DNA of 64,000 nucleotides from CAVUFH01 sp963740835 (GTDB taxonomy: Bacteria > Actinomycetota > Acidimicrobiia > IMCC26256 > PALSA-610), in NCBI GenBank assembly GCA_963740835.1, contig CAVUFH010000003.1, positions 1,488,001 through 1,552,000 on the forward strand, given 5' to 3'. Shown one piece after another: positions 10,052 to 19,018 of this stretch. The stretch's first letter is position 1, and each line of letters starts with the position of its first letter. Under the pieces are notes generated by a model that saw only the letters and a program-made list of their open reading frames with translations, did no database searches and was not told the origin of the DNA. The position numbers were made by a program, and so were the translations under genes.

Positions 10052-11043
10052 TGCCGGGTTCCCCGCCGTCCCGAGCACCGTGGTTGCTCGCGATCCTCGT
10101 GATCGCGGCGATCCTCATCGCGCTTCTCGGTGTCGGGGTCGTCGGATTCGGTGGATCGCCGGTGGCTCGCCCGGGTACGACTGGCGGAACGAGCGTCGCG
10201 ACCTCGAGCGTCGCGAGCAGTTCCACGACGAGCCGAGCGGCCGCTCAGGACGCAACTCCTGCTGTCGATGTTGCGGCGATCGATGTCGGGCTCGCGGCGA
10301 CGAGACCCGACGAGGCGGCGGGACCGGCGCCGGTCGTCGACGAGCTCGAGCATGGCGACGTGCTCCGCCTGCGAGTGACCGACCTTCGCCCCGGAGCACG
10401 TGGATTCGTGAGCCAATGTGCGCGCGAACCTGCAGGATTCGCGGGCTGTACGAACACGTTCCCCGTGCAAGTCGACGACCAAGGTGTTGCGTACTTCCAA
10501 TATCAAGTGCGAGACGAGCGGCAGCGCTGCGGCACGGACGCATCATGCGTCGTCGTCGCCTCCGATGACGACAATGGTGCGGCATTTGCGTACACGGTGT
10601 TCGGTGCGGCGGCGCCGCCACCGGCGAAAGTGGAGCTCCGCCCGGTAGGTCCATACCGCGCGGGCGCGCGCGTGGAGGTACGGGCGTCGCCAATGGCTCC
10701 TGGCGCCGCCGTCGACATCGCCTTCTGCTCGAAGAGCTGCGGGCGGTCGACGCGCGCTACCGCTGACCGTGCCGGCTTCGCACACGCGTCGATCGTTCTC
10801 GGCGACAGCTGCGTCGGCAGCGATCGCTGCGCGATCATCGCGACCGGTGTCGCAACGCGTGACGCTGTCGAGTTGGTGCGGTTCGAAATTGGGCCCACCG
10901 CGACGTACGACGCATGGCGCCTCGCGGTCGGGCTGACAGCGGCCGCGCTCCTGTTGCTCGCGGTACGCGCGCTCGCGCGACGGACCGACTGGCGCGGGCC
11001 GAGCGAGGCCGAAACACCGGCGCTCGATCACGTGTCCTTCTGA
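10051..11043 (+). CDS. Membrane-anchored protein with neocarzinostatin-like extracellular repeats
   Basis: 330 aa. One N-terminal hydrophobic helix (residues about 9-32), a T/S/A-rich linker, two beta-rich repeats and a C-terminal helix near 290-312 followed by an R-rich tail. The repeats contain DLRPGARGFVSQCA...GCTNTFPVQVDDQG and PMAPGAAVDIAFCSKSC, resembling the G-L-x-P-G...v-Q-C pattern and paired cysteines of neocarzinostatin-family domains found in actinobacterial secreted proteins. It overlaps the upstream membrane protein by one base (TGATG) and closes the transporter/sigma operon. Function unknown; an envelope sensor or ligand-binding role is a guess. Confidence 0.55.
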   Translation: MPGSPPSRAPWLLAILVIAAILIALLGVGVVGFGGSPVARPGTTGGTSVATSSVASSSTTSRAAAQDATPAVDVAAIDVGLAATRPDEAAGPAPVVDELEHGDVLRLRVTDLRPGARGFVSQCAREPAGFAGCTNTFPVQVDDQGVAYFQYQVRDERQRCGTDASCVVVASDDDNGAAFAYTVFGAAAPPPAKVELRPVGPYRAGARVEVRASPMAPGAAVDIAFCSKSCGRSTRATADRAGFAHASIVLGDSCVGSDRCAIIATGVATRDAVELVRFEIGPTATYDAWRLAVGLTAAALLLLAVRALARRTDWRGPSEAETPALDHVSF

Positions 11044-11124
11044 GAGGCCGAGCCCGCAAGCTTCAGCCTCGAGCGGACGTCGGCGAACCCCGCGCACCAC
11101 GGCCCTGCTAGACACTCCCGGACT

Positions 11125-12336
11125 GTGACTACTCCGAGCGATCGCCGCCCGACGCTCACCCTCTCCAATGCGCAGGCGAGGAGGATCGCGCTCGCCGGGC
11201 AGGGCTTCGCGGACCCCCGACCGACGGGTCGCGTCGACCGCCGCCATCTGCGACGAGTGCTCGGCCGGATCGGCCTGCTCCAGATCGACTCGGTCAACGT
11301 GCTGGTGCGCAGTCAAGAGCTGCCGCTGTTCGCGCGGCTCGGACCGCACCCGCGCACGCTGATCGAGGACGCGACGCGCGACGGTGAACTGTTCGAATAC
11401 TGGGTGCACGAGGCCAGCCTCGTCCCGACCGAGCAGTACCACCTCTACCGCTGGCGCATGGGCGGACCGCACCCGTGGCCGGGCTTCCGGCGCCGCGTCG
11501 AGAAGCAAGCCGAATACATCGAGACGGTCTACCAACGAGTCGTCGACGAAGGCCCGCTCGTCGCCGGCGATCTCAAGGCGCGGGTCGGCAAGAAGGGAAC
11601 GTGGTGGGACCACGACGACGGGAAGACCGCGCTCGAGGCGCTGTTCTTCACGGGTCGCGTCGCGGCGCGGCGGCGGCCGCAGGACTTTGCGCGCGTCTAT
11701 GACTTACCGGAGCGGATCATCCCGGCCGATGCGCTCGCTCGGCCTGCGTTGCCTGCGCACGAGGCGCGCAAGGAACTACTCGTGCGCGCCGCGAAGTACC
11801 ACGGGGTCGGGACGTTGCCGGACCTCGCCGACTATCACCGCCTCACACCGACGCTGTGCAAGCCCGCGCTGGCGGAGCTCGTGGAAGAAGGTCGCTTACT
11901 CCCGGTCACCGTGCGCGAGTGGGACCGCCCCGCGTACCTCCATCCCGATGCGCGTCGGCCGCGCCAGGTCAACGCGCGCGCACTTTTGAGCCCGTTCGAT
12001 CCGGTCGTGTGGTTCCGCGCCCGAGCGTCGCGGATGTTCGGCTTCCATTACCGGATCGAGATCTACACGCCGCCCCCGAAGCGCCGGTACGGCTATTACG
12101 TGTTGCCGTTCCTCCTCGGCGACGAGCTCGTCGGAAGGGTCGACCTCAAGGCAGACCGCGCCAAAGGCGCCCTCCTCGTGCAGCGCGCGTGGGCGGAGCC
12201 GGGAGTGAACGAATCGGAAGTGGCCACGGCATTGCGAGAAGAGCTGCGGGTGATGGCGACGTGGTTGGAGCTCGACCGCGTCCGGGTCGCCGGACGGGGC
12301 AACCTCGGACCGCGGCTGCAGCGGCTGAGGGGGTGA
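11125..12336 (+). CDS. YcaQ/AlkX-type winged-helix DNA glycosylase family protein
   Basis: 403 aa, full length for the HTH_42 (formerly DUF1006) family, whose studied members unhook DNA interstrand crosslinks. The family's catalytic Q-hydrophobic-D motif is visible as LLQIDSV near residue 52. Other conserved runs: EYWVHEASLVP, LKARVGKKGTWWD, LLSPFDPVVWFR and YGYYVLPFLLGD. GTG start at 11125. It stands alone: 80 bases after the upstream operon and before the MarR promoter. In antibiotic producers homologues protect against DNA-alkylating products, but nothing here indicates such a product. Confidence 0.8.
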   Translation: MTTPSDRRPTLTLSNAQARRIALAGQGFADPRPTGRVDRRHLRRVLGRIGLLQIDSVNVLVRSQELPLFARLGPHPRTLIEDATRDGELFEYWVHEASLVPTEQYHLYRWRMGGPHPWPGFRRRVEKQAEYIETVYQRVVDEGPLVAGDLKARVGKKGTWWDHDDGKTALEALFFTGRVAARRRPQDFARVYDLPERIIPADALARPALPAHEARKELLVRAAKYHGVGTLPDLADYHRLTPTLCKPALAELVEEGRLLPVTVREWDRPAYLHPDARRPRQVNARALLSPFDPVVWFRARASRMFGFHYRIEIYTPPPKRRYGYYVLPFLLGDELVGRVDLKADRAKGALLVQRAWAEPGVNESEVATALREELRVMATWLELDRVRVAGRGNLGPRLQRLRG

Positions 12337-12351
12337 AAACCGCTCTCCTAC

Positions 12352-12375
12352 GAATAGTTTGCATGCGAATCATTC
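12352..12375. promoter_or_regulatory. Palindromic operator in front of the MarR gene
   Basis: A 24-base imperfect palindrome with half-site GAATnnTTnGCA and its mirror TGCnAAnnATTC; 18 of 24 positions are symmetric. A possible -35 (TTGCAT, 12359-12364) lies inside it and a possible -10 (CATAAC, 12380-12385) just after, which would make the MarR mRNA nearly leaderless. Position and symmetry fit an autoregulatory MarR site. Confidence 0.55.
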
Positions 12376-12393
12376 CGCGCATAACCTTTGTCG

Positions 12394-12867
12394 ATGCGCC
12401 AGGCCGATCCGCCGCTCGCCCGTTCCATCGCCCGTGCTCACAAGGTCGTGCGGGCGTGGTGTGACCGCGAGCTCGCCGAGATCGGCGCGTCCGTGAGCGA
12501 GTGGATCGTGCTCCACAACATCGAGAGCGCTCCCGAGCCCGGACTGAACCAGACCGATGTCGCGCGGCTCTCCGACATGGGTGGACCCGCGCTGGTGCGC
12601 CACATCGATCGCCTCGAAGCCGACGGCATCGTGACCCGGACGCGCGATGCATCGGATCGGCGCACGACCCGGTTGCGGCTCACCCCGGCCGGCCACGCGC
12701 GCGTCGAAGCGATCCGCCTCGTCGTACGGCGCTGCGACGAAGAAGTCCGCGCGGTACTCACCGAGCGCGAAGCCGTTGTCATGCAGGCGGCACTGCACAA
12801 GCTTTTCGACCACTTCGCCGGCGCGTCGGACGCCACCGGCGCACAACCGGCAAGGAGCACGCGATGA
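12394..12867 (+). CDS. MarR family transcriptional regulator
   Basis: 157 aa winged-helix repressor. The HTH and wing are visible as LNQTDVARLSDMGGPALVRHIDRLEADG and TRDASDRRTTRLRLTPAG (the D-x-R wing tip), described here in two pieces. ATG 12394 chosen; TTG 12388 would add two residues. Its stop overlaps the ATG of an ABC ATPase (ATGA), so it controls an exporter operon, the usual arrangement for drug-responsive MarR proteins. A palindrome directly upstream is its likely operator. Confidence 0.88.
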   Translation: MRQADPPLARSIARAHKVVRAWCDRELAEIGASVSEWIVLHNIESAPEPGLNQTDVARLSDMGGPALVRHIDRLEADGIVTRTRDASDRRTTRLRLTPAGHARVEAIRLVVRRCDEEVRAVLTEREAVVMQAALHKLFDHFAGASDATGAQPARSTR

Positions 12868-13853
12868 CTGTGACGCAACTCGCGTCGAGGGACGCGGGAC
12901 GAGAAAGCGACGCCGCGATCCTGACGCACGGCCTCACCAAGGTGTATCCGGGTGACATACGCGCGGTCGACGCCCTCGATCTCACTGTCGAACGCGGTGA
13001 GATCTTCGGGCTCCTCGGACCGAACGGTGCGGGCAAGACGACAACGGCCGGCATGCTCACCACGCGCGTCATCCCGACCTCCGGCACCGCGTACGTAGGT
13101 GGCGTGGACGTGATCCACCACCCGTCCGAGGCAAAGCGCCTCATCGGCGTCGTCCCGCAGACCAACACGTTGGACCGTTCACTGACGGTGTGGGAGAACC
13201 TTTACTTCCACGGCCGGTTCTTCGGCATGGCCGCGAAGGCGTCGAAGGCCGAAGCGACCCGGTTGCTCGAACAGTTCCGATTGGCCGAGCGCGCGAAGGC
13301 GCCGGTCCTGGCGCTGTCGGGGGGCATGGCGCAGCGGCTGATGGTTGCGCGCGCGGTGATGCACCGACCGTCGGTGCTGTTCCTCGACGAACCGACTGCG
13401 GGTCTCGACCCGCAGAGCCGCATCGCCCTGTGGGAGATCCTCGGCGAGTTGCACGTCGACGGGCAGACGATCCTGCTGACGACGCACTACATGGAAGAAG
13501 CCGATCAGCTGTGCAACCGCGTCGCGATCATCGACAAGGGTGTGGTCATCGCGCTCGATACACCACGGGGACTGAAGCGTGCGCTCGGCGCCGATAGCTC
13601 GGTGCGCGTCGTCGTCGACGGTGATCGGACCGAACTCGCGAGCGCTCTCCAACGCGAGATCGTCGAGGTCGTCGACGCGACAGTGATGGGCGACGCGGTG
13701 GTGCTCGTCATCCGCGGCGGGAGTGGCCTCGTGATCCCGACGATCGTGCAGACCGCGGAGCATCACGGTTTCCACATCAAGGACCTGTCCGCGTCCGAAG
13801 CGACGCTCGAAACCGTCTTCATCAACCTGACCGGCAAGGACCTGCGCGAATGA
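12864..13853 (+). CDS. Daunorubicin-type ABC transporter ATP-binding protein
   Basis: 329 aa DrrA-like ATPase. Walker A GPNGAGKTTTAG near residue 54, Q-loop GVVPQTNTLD, signature LSGGMAQRL near 151, Walker B VLFLDEPTAGLDPQ near 172, H-loop LLTTHYMEEAD. The last 100 residues are the regulatory extension of this subfamily, ending in ATLETVFINLTGKDLRE. Overlaps MarR upstream and the permease downstream by ATGA. Probably an exporter of a hydrophobic compound induced through MarR. Confidence 0.9.
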   Translation: MTVTQLASRDAGRESDAAILTHGLTKVYPGDIRAVDALDLTVERGEIFGLLGPNGAGKTTTAGMLTTRVIPTSGTAYVGGVDVIHHPSEAKRLIGVVPQTNTLDRSLTVWENLYFHGRFFGMAAKASKAEATRLLEQFRLAERAKAPVLALSGGMAQRLMVARAVMHRPSVLFLDEPTAGLDPQSRIALWEILGELHVDGQTILLTTHYMEEADQLCNRVAIIDKGVVIALDTPRGLKRALGADSSVRVVVDGDRTELASALQREIVEVVDATVMGDAVVLVIRGGSGLVIPTIVQTAEHHGFHIKDLSASEATLETVFINLTGKDLRE

Positions 13854-14692
13854 CCACCACCATCAGCCAATCTCCGACGGGCATCGCGAGCCCGATCCAA
13901 CTGCGTCAGAGCCGCGTGGCAACGTTCGGCGCGCTGATCCTGCGCGACCTCACGGTCTTGCGCAAGAACTGGAAAGAGTTCCTGCCGCGCACGATCCTGC
14001 AGCCGTTGCTGCTCGTATTCGTGTTCACCTACGTCTTTCCGAAGATCGGTCAGGGCGTGGGCGGTGGTGCGAACGCGGCGGCGTTCTCGAGCGTGCTCGT
14101 CGCCGGCGTCGTCGCGATCGCGATCTTCTTCCAGGGCATCCAGGCGGTTGCGCTCCCGCTCGTGCAGGAGTTCGGATACACGCGCGAGATCGAGGACCGC
14201 GTGCTGGCACCGCTGCCGATCGGCGTGGTCGCGTGCGAGAAGATCGTCGCCGGTGCGTTGCAGTGCCTGCTCGCCGGTCTGATCGTGTTCCCAATCGCCG
14301 CCGTCGTGCCCGCGACCCCGGTGCACCTCGACGTGAACTGGCTGGTGGTGCTCACGCTCGTCCCGATCGCGTGCCTCATGAGCGGCGCCGTCGGGCTGAT
14401 GTTCGGCACGATGTTCAACCCGCGCAGCGTGCCGATGCTGTTCGGCGTCATCGTGATCCCGATCACGTTCCTCGGCTGCGTGTACTACTCGTGGCAGTCG
14501 CTGGCGCCGATCAAGTGGCTGCAGATCGTGACGCTGGTGAACCCACTGGTGTACATGAGCGAAGGCTTTCGGGCCGGGCTCACGACTGTGCCCCACATGA
14601 GCCTGTGGGCGGTCTACGGCGTCCTCGTCGGGGGCACCGTGCTCTTCGGCTACTTCGGTATCACCGGTTTCAAGAAGCGCGTCACGACCTGA
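13850..14692 (+). CDS. ABC-2 type permease (DrrB-like)
   Basis: 280 aa with six predicted membrane helices, among them PLLLVFVFTYVFPKIG and VLVAGVVAIAIFFQGIQAVA. The central region EFGYTREIEDRVLAPLPI matches the conserved cytoplasmic stretch of ABC-2 exporter permeases that contacts the ATPase. Last gene of the marR operon. Confidence 0.88.
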   Translation: MTTTISQSPTGIASPIQLRQSRVATFGALILRDLTVLRKNWKEFLPRTILQPLLLVFVFTYVFPKIGQGVGGGANAAAFSSVLVAGVVAIAIFFQGIQAVALPLVQEFGYTREIEDRVLAPLPIGVVACEKIVAGALQCLLAGLIVFPIAAVVPATPVHLDVNWLVVLTLVPIACLMSGAVGLMFGTMFNPRSVPMLFGVIVIPITFLGCVYYSWQSLAPIKWLQIVTLVNPLVYMSEGFRAGLTTVPHMSLWAVYGVLVGGTVLFGYFGITGFKKRVTT

Positions 14693-14762
14693 GCCTGACC
14701 GGTCCCTGACCGTCGACCGGCGCTCGGTAGCCTGCCAGGTCTTCCCGACGAGGTAGCCGCGA

Positions 14763-16538
14763 GTGCCCGACACAACCGACCGCAGCCTGTGGCGGCGAGG
14801 CGTCGCGACCTTGCGCCGGTTCATCGTGGCGCACCCGGTGCCGTTCGCCACCTCGGTGGCTGGCTCGTCTGTGTTCGCGCTCACATCGGTGTTGGGCACC
14901 ATCGTGCTCGGGCGGGTCACCGATCACGTCATCATCCCCGCGTTCGACGGCGATGTCGCGAGCACCACGATCTGGGCGGGCGCGATCGCGATCGTCGTCG
15001 TTGCGTTCATCCGTAGTGCCGGCGTCATCACCCGGCGGTACTTCGCGGGCATGACGGCCGCCGCGAACATGGCGACGCTCCGCCACCAGATCGCCGACCG
15101 CTATCTCGACGTGCCGCTGTCGTTCCATCGCGAGCACACCACCGGAACCCTGCTGGCCCACGCAGACAACGACGTGATGGTCGCGTCGGAGGTGATCAAC
15201 CCGCTGCCGTTCTCCACCGGTCTCATGCTGCTGATCGTCTTCTCGCTCGTCGCGCTCTTCTCGATCGATCCACTGCTCACGCTCGTCGGTCTCGTGCTGT
15301 TCCCGGCGATGTTCGTACTGAACCGCTTCTACACCCGGCGCGTCGAGCTGCCGGCGCGGACGGTCCAGGAACGGGTGGGTGACGTCTCGGCGATCACGCA
15401 CGAGAGCTTCGAAGGCGCGATGGTCGTCAAGACGCTCGGGCGCCAGGACGCCGAGGTGGCGCGGCTCGGCGAGGCCGCCGATCAGTTGCGCGTGGCGCGC
15501 GTGCGGGTGGGTGCGTTGCGCGCGCTGTTCGAGCCGACCCTCGACGCGCTCCCCAACCTCGCGATCATCGCGCTGCTCGCAGTGGGCGGATGGCGGGTGT
15601 CGACCGGCGCCGTGTCGCCCGGCGACCTCGTGCAGGCGATGGCGTTGTTCACGCTGCTGGCGTTCCCGATGCGCGTCGTCGGCTTCCTGCTCGAGGAGAT
15701 GCCCCGGTCGGTCGTCGCCCTCGATCGCATCGACAGCGTGCTCGAGGCCGCGCCCGAACCCGTGCCCGTGGATCCGCACGCGCTCCCCGGCGGTCCGCTC
15801 GACGTCGACGCCGAAGGGCTCGAGTACGGGCACGTCGCCGGCGTTCCGGTGCTCCAGGGTTGCGACGTTCACATCTCATCCGGTGAGGTGGTCGCGCTCG
15901 TCGGCCCGACCGGCTGCGGCAAGACCACTCTGTGCGAACTGCTCGCGGGGCTCGACCGACCCGAAAAGGGTGTGGTGCGCGTCGGCGGCGTCGACCTCAC
16001 CGCGGTCACCCGCGAGGCGATGCGCACGAGCGTCGCGCTCGTGTTCCAGGAGTCGTTCCTGTTCACCGACACGATCGCGAACAACATCACGATCGGAGCG
16101 GAGTCGGGCAACGCGGAGGCGAGCGAGACGGCGTTGCGGTGGGCGGCCGGCATCGCGCAGGTCGCCCGCTTCGTCGACTCGCTCCCCGCGGGCTACGACA
16201 CCGCGATCGGAGAGCGGGGGGTGACCGTGTCCGGCGGTCAGCGCCAACGCATCGCGCTCGCACGGGCGCTCCTGCGGCGCCCGCGGTTCCTCCTGCTCGA
16301 CGACGCGACTTCGGCCGTCGACGCGACGGTCGAAGCGCGGATCCTGCGTGGGCTGCGCGATGAGCTCGACATGACGACGCTGATCGTCGCCCACCGCGTC
16401 TCGACGATCGCGCTGGCCGATCGCGTGCTGTTCATGCAGGACGGGCGCATCGCCGCCACCGGGACGCACACCGAGCTGCTCGCGAGCAACCCGGAGTACG
16501 AAGCCATGGTGCGCGCGTACGAGCAAGAGGTTGCGTGA
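14763..16538 (+). CDS. ABC exporter half-transporter, subunit A (degenerate Walker B glutamate)
   Basis: 591 aa: a six-helix transmembrane domain (about residues 20-310) fused to a nucleotide-binding domain. Walker A GPTGCGKTTL, Q-loop ALVFQESFLF, intact signature VSGGQRQRIALAR and H-loop VAHRVST. After Walker B the catalytic glutamate is aspartate (FLLLDDATSAVDA), so this subunit contributes a non-hydrolysing site. The next gene has the complementary defect, as in heterodimeric exporters of the BmrCD/TM287-288 kind. GTG start; GTGA overlap with the partner. Confidence 0.9.
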   Translation: MPDTTDRSLWRRGVATLRRFIVAHPVPFATSVAGSSVFALTSVLGTIVLGRVTDHVIIPAFDGDVASTTIWAGAIAIVVVAFIRSAGVITRRYFAGMTAAANMATLRHQIADRYLDVPLSFHREHTTGTLLAHADNDVMVASEVINPLPFSTGLMLLIVFSLVALFSIDPLLTLVGLVLFPAMFVLNRFYTRRVELPARTVQERVGDVSAITHESFEGAMVVKTLGRQDAEVARLGEAADQLRVARVRVGALRALFEPTLDALPNLAIIALLAVGGWRVSTGAVSPGDLVQAMALFTLLAFPMRVVGFLLEEMPRSVVALDRIDSVLEAAPEPVPVDPHALPGGPLDVDAEGLEYGHVAGVPVLQGCDVHISSGEVVALVGPTGCGKTTLCELLAGLDRPEKGVVRVGGVDLTAVTREAMRTSVALVFQESFLFTDTIANNITIGAESGNAEASETALRWAAGIAQVARFVDSLPAGYDTAIGERGVTVSGGQRQRIALARALLRRPRFLLLDDATSAVDATVEARILRGLRDELDMTTLIVAHRVSTIALADRVLFMQDGRIAATGTHTELLASNPEYEAMVRAYEQEVA

Positions 16539-18433
16539 TGGCACGCACCGACGACGACACCGTCCACGGCGCCGCGCACGACGTGATCGCCGACTCCGCT
16601 CCGGCCCAGGCGCGCGACGAGTTCACGGAGAGGGTCTTCGCCGCATTCGAGGATGACGACGTCGCACCCGCGGGCGCGGCGGCGGGCGCGTTGCAGGTGC
16701 TGCGCCGCGGCCTCGCGACGAGCCCGGAGCTACGCGACGGCCTGAAGGCGACGATCGTGTTCGCGATCGTGGCCGCCGCCGGCAAGCTCGCGATCCCGAT
16801 CCTGATCCAAGTCATCCTCGATCGCGGCGTGCTCGGGTCGAGCGGCTTCCGCGCCGAGTTCGTGTTGCTCGCCTGCCTCGCCGCGGTCGCGATCACGATC
16901 GGGGTGCTCTTCATCAGCCGGATCGCCTACTACCGGCTGGTCCGTGCCGCCGAGCAGGCGCTGTGCAGCCTGCGCGTGCGCGTGTTCGATCACATCCACC
17001 GGTTGAGCATGGCCGAGCACACCACGACGCGGCGAGGTGTGTTCGTGTCGCGCGTCACGAGCGACATCGAGACCCTGGCCCGCTTCGTGCAGTGGGGGAT
17101 GATCTCGTGGCTCGTGAACGGCACCCTCATCGTGGGCACGCTGATCGTGATGTTCGTCTACTCGTGGCAGCTGACGCTGCTCACGCTCGTCGCGTACGCG
17201 CCGGTCATCCCGTTGTTCCGTGCGTTCCAGCGCCGCCAGCTGCAGGCCTACGACGAGGAACGGACCGCGATCGGCGACATGATCGCGGAGTTCTCCGAGA
17301 CCGTCAGCGGCGCGGCCGTCATCCGCGCGTACGGCTTGCAGGACCGAGCGCGCATCCGCCTGCGAGAGCGCATCGACGGCGCGTACCGAGCCCGGGTCCG
17401 CGCCGCGAAGTACTTCGCCGCGATGTTCCCCCTCGGGGACTTCTTCGGTGCCATCGCGCTCGCCGGCATCGTGGTGGCATCCGCGTACTACGGAAGCGGG
17501 TGGGGGCTCGACGTCGGCAAGGTCGTCGCGTTCATGTTCCTCATCAACCTGCTGCTGAGCCCCATCGGTGAGCTGAGCGAGATCCTCGATCAGACCCAGA
17601 CCGCGATCTCGGGTTGGCGCAAGGTGCTCGCGGTGCTCGACGTGCCGATCGACGTCGCCGAGCCCGTCGACGGCGTGCACCTCGCGCACGGCGCCCTTGG
17701 CGTTGAAGTGTCACACATCGGGTTCGCGTACCGCGGCGACGCGCCCGTGCTGCACGACGTGAGCGTCGACATCGCGGCCGGCGCGCACGTCGCGATCGTC
17801 GGCGAGACGGGTTCGGGCAAGACGACGTTCGCCAAGCTCCTGTGCCGCCTCGCCGATCCCACGGAAGGTCAGGTGCGCATCGGGTCGAGCGACCTCCGCT
17901 CCGTCGATCCCGCTTCCCGCCGCCGCGCGATACGCATGGTGCCGCAGGACGGCTTCCTCTTCGACACGACGATCGCCGACAACGTGCGCATGGCCGACCC
18001 GGACGCGACCGACGACGACATCGAGCAGGCGTTCGCGCGCCTCGGACTCGAATGGTGGCTGCTGCGCCTGCCCGACGGCCTCGAGACGCTGGTCGGCGAG
18101 CGGGGCGAGTCGTTGTCGGTGGGCGAGCGGCAGCTCGTCGCGCTTGCCCGTGCGGAGTTGGGTGACCCCGGCCTGCTCGTGCTCGACGAAGCCACGAGCG
18201 CGGTCGATGCCGAGACCGAGCGCGCCCTCGCCGACGCGCTCGCGCGCGTCTCGCGTGGGCGGACGACGATCAGCATCGCCCACCGACTCTCCACCGCCGA
18301 GCACGCGGATCGCGTCCTCGTGTTCGACGCGGGCCGGATCGTCGAGGCGGGCACCCACGAGGAGCTCGTCGACGCGGGCGGCGTCTACTCCCGGCTCTAC
18401 AGCAGCTGGACCGCGAACACCCGCACCAACTGA
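16535..18433 (+). CDS. ABC exporter half-transporter, subunit B (degenerate signature)
   Basis: 632 aa, about 40 residues longer at the N-terminus than subunit A (acidic, soluble extension before the first helix). The nucleotide-binding domain has Walker A GETGSGKTTF, Walker B with a proper catalytic glutamate (LLVLDEATSAVDA) and H-loop IAHRLST, but the signature is LSVGERQLV instead of LSGGQ. Paired with the first subunit this gives one active and one degenerate ATP site. GTG 16535 or ATG 16538 both possible. Multidrug or lipid export is the usual role; substrate unknown. Confidence 0.9.
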   Translation: MMARTDDDTVHGAAHDVIADSAPAQARDEFTERVFAAFEDDDVAPAGAAAGALQVLRRGLATSPELRDGLKATIVFAIVAAAGKLAIPILIQVILDRGVLGSSGFRAEFVLLACLAAVAITIGVLFISRIAYYRLVRAAEQALCSLRVRVFDHIHRLSMAEHTTTRRGVFVSRVTSDIETLARFVQWGMISWLVNGTLIVGTLIVMFVYSWQLTLLTLVAYAPVIPLFRAFQRRQLQAYDEERTAIGDMIAEFSETVSGAAVIRAYGLQDRARIRLRERIDGAYRARVRAAKYFAAMFPLGDFFGAIALAGIVVASAYYGSGWGLDVGKVVAFMFLINLLLSPIGELSEILDQTQTAISGWRKVLAVLDVPIDVAEPVDGVHLAHGALGVEVSHIGFAYRGDAPVLHDVSVDIAAGAHVAIVGETGSGKTTFAKLLCRLADPTEGQVRIGSSDLRSVDPASRRRAIRMVPQDGFLFDTTIADNVRMADPDATDDDIEQAFARLGLEWWLLRLPDGLETLVGERGESLSVGERQLVALARAELGDPGLLVLDEATSAVDAETERALADALARVSRGRTTISIAHRLSTAEHADRVLVFDAGRIVEAGTHEELVDAGGVYSRLYSSWTANTRTN

Positions 18434-18440
18434 GATCTCC

Positions 18441-18453
18441 CGAAGAATCTTCG
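18441..18453. promoter_or_regulatory. Short palindrome upstream of ECF sigma gene
   Basis: CGAAGAATCTTCG, six-base arms around one central base, in the 63-base gap between the ABC exporter and the sigma factor gene. It could be an operator or a minimal transcription stop; nothing decides between them. Confidence 0.3.
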
Positions 18454-18496
18454 CGTCGGGCGTCGGAGTTCAGGCCCGGCGGACGACGATAGGGGC

Positions 18497-19018
18497 ATGG
18501 TGCGAGCGGAGGAGGCCCAACAGCTGCTCGCCATCTACGACCGCGCGCTGCCCCAGGTCTATGGCTATCTCGTCGACCGCTGCGGCAACGCCGCGACTGC
18601 CGAGGATCTGACGTCGGAGACGTTCCTCGCCGCGGTCGCCGCGGTCGCCGCCGCGCAGCGCTCCGGAGACGGTGACGTCTCGATCCCGTGGCTCATGGGC
18701 GTCGCGCGCCACAAGCTGATCGATCACTGGCGGCGCCGGAGTCGCGAGGAGCGTTTGCTCGATGCAGTGGCGGACAACGCCGAGCCCGAAGGCCAACAGC
18801 CGTTCGACGCGCACCTCGATCGAATGCGGGCCGACGAGGTGCTCGCGCGCTTGGGTTGGCATCACCGTGCCGCTTTGACGCTGCGATATGTCGACGGGCT
18901 CCCCGTACCCCAAGTTGCGGAGCTGCTCGGGCGAACCGTGCACGCGACCGAAGCGCTTCTGGTGCGGGCACGCGCGGCCTTCAGAAAGATCTACGCGAGC
19001 GGAGAGCGAGATGGCTGA
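18497..19018 (+). CDS. RNA polymerase sigma factor, ECF type
   Basis: 173 aa. Region 2 motifs GNAATAEDLTSETFLAAV and WLMGVARHKLIDHWRRR, region 4 LGWHHRAALTLRYVDGLPVPQVAELLGRTVHA (helix-turn-helix). ATG at 18497. The following gene overlaps by 8 bases and encodes a protein whose first 35 residues are followed by two glyoxalase-fold domains, rather than a classical anti-sigma factor. That pairing suggests regulation by, or of, small-molecule detoxification. Confidence 0.85.
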   Translation: MVRAEEAQQLLAIYDRALPQVYGYLVDRCGNAATAEDLTSETFLAAVAAVAAAQRSGDGDVSIPWLMGVARHKLIDHWRRRSREERLLDAVADNAEPEGQQPFDAHLDRMRADEVLARLGWHHRAALTLRYVDGLPVPQVAELLGRTVHATEALLVRARAAFRKIYASGERDG

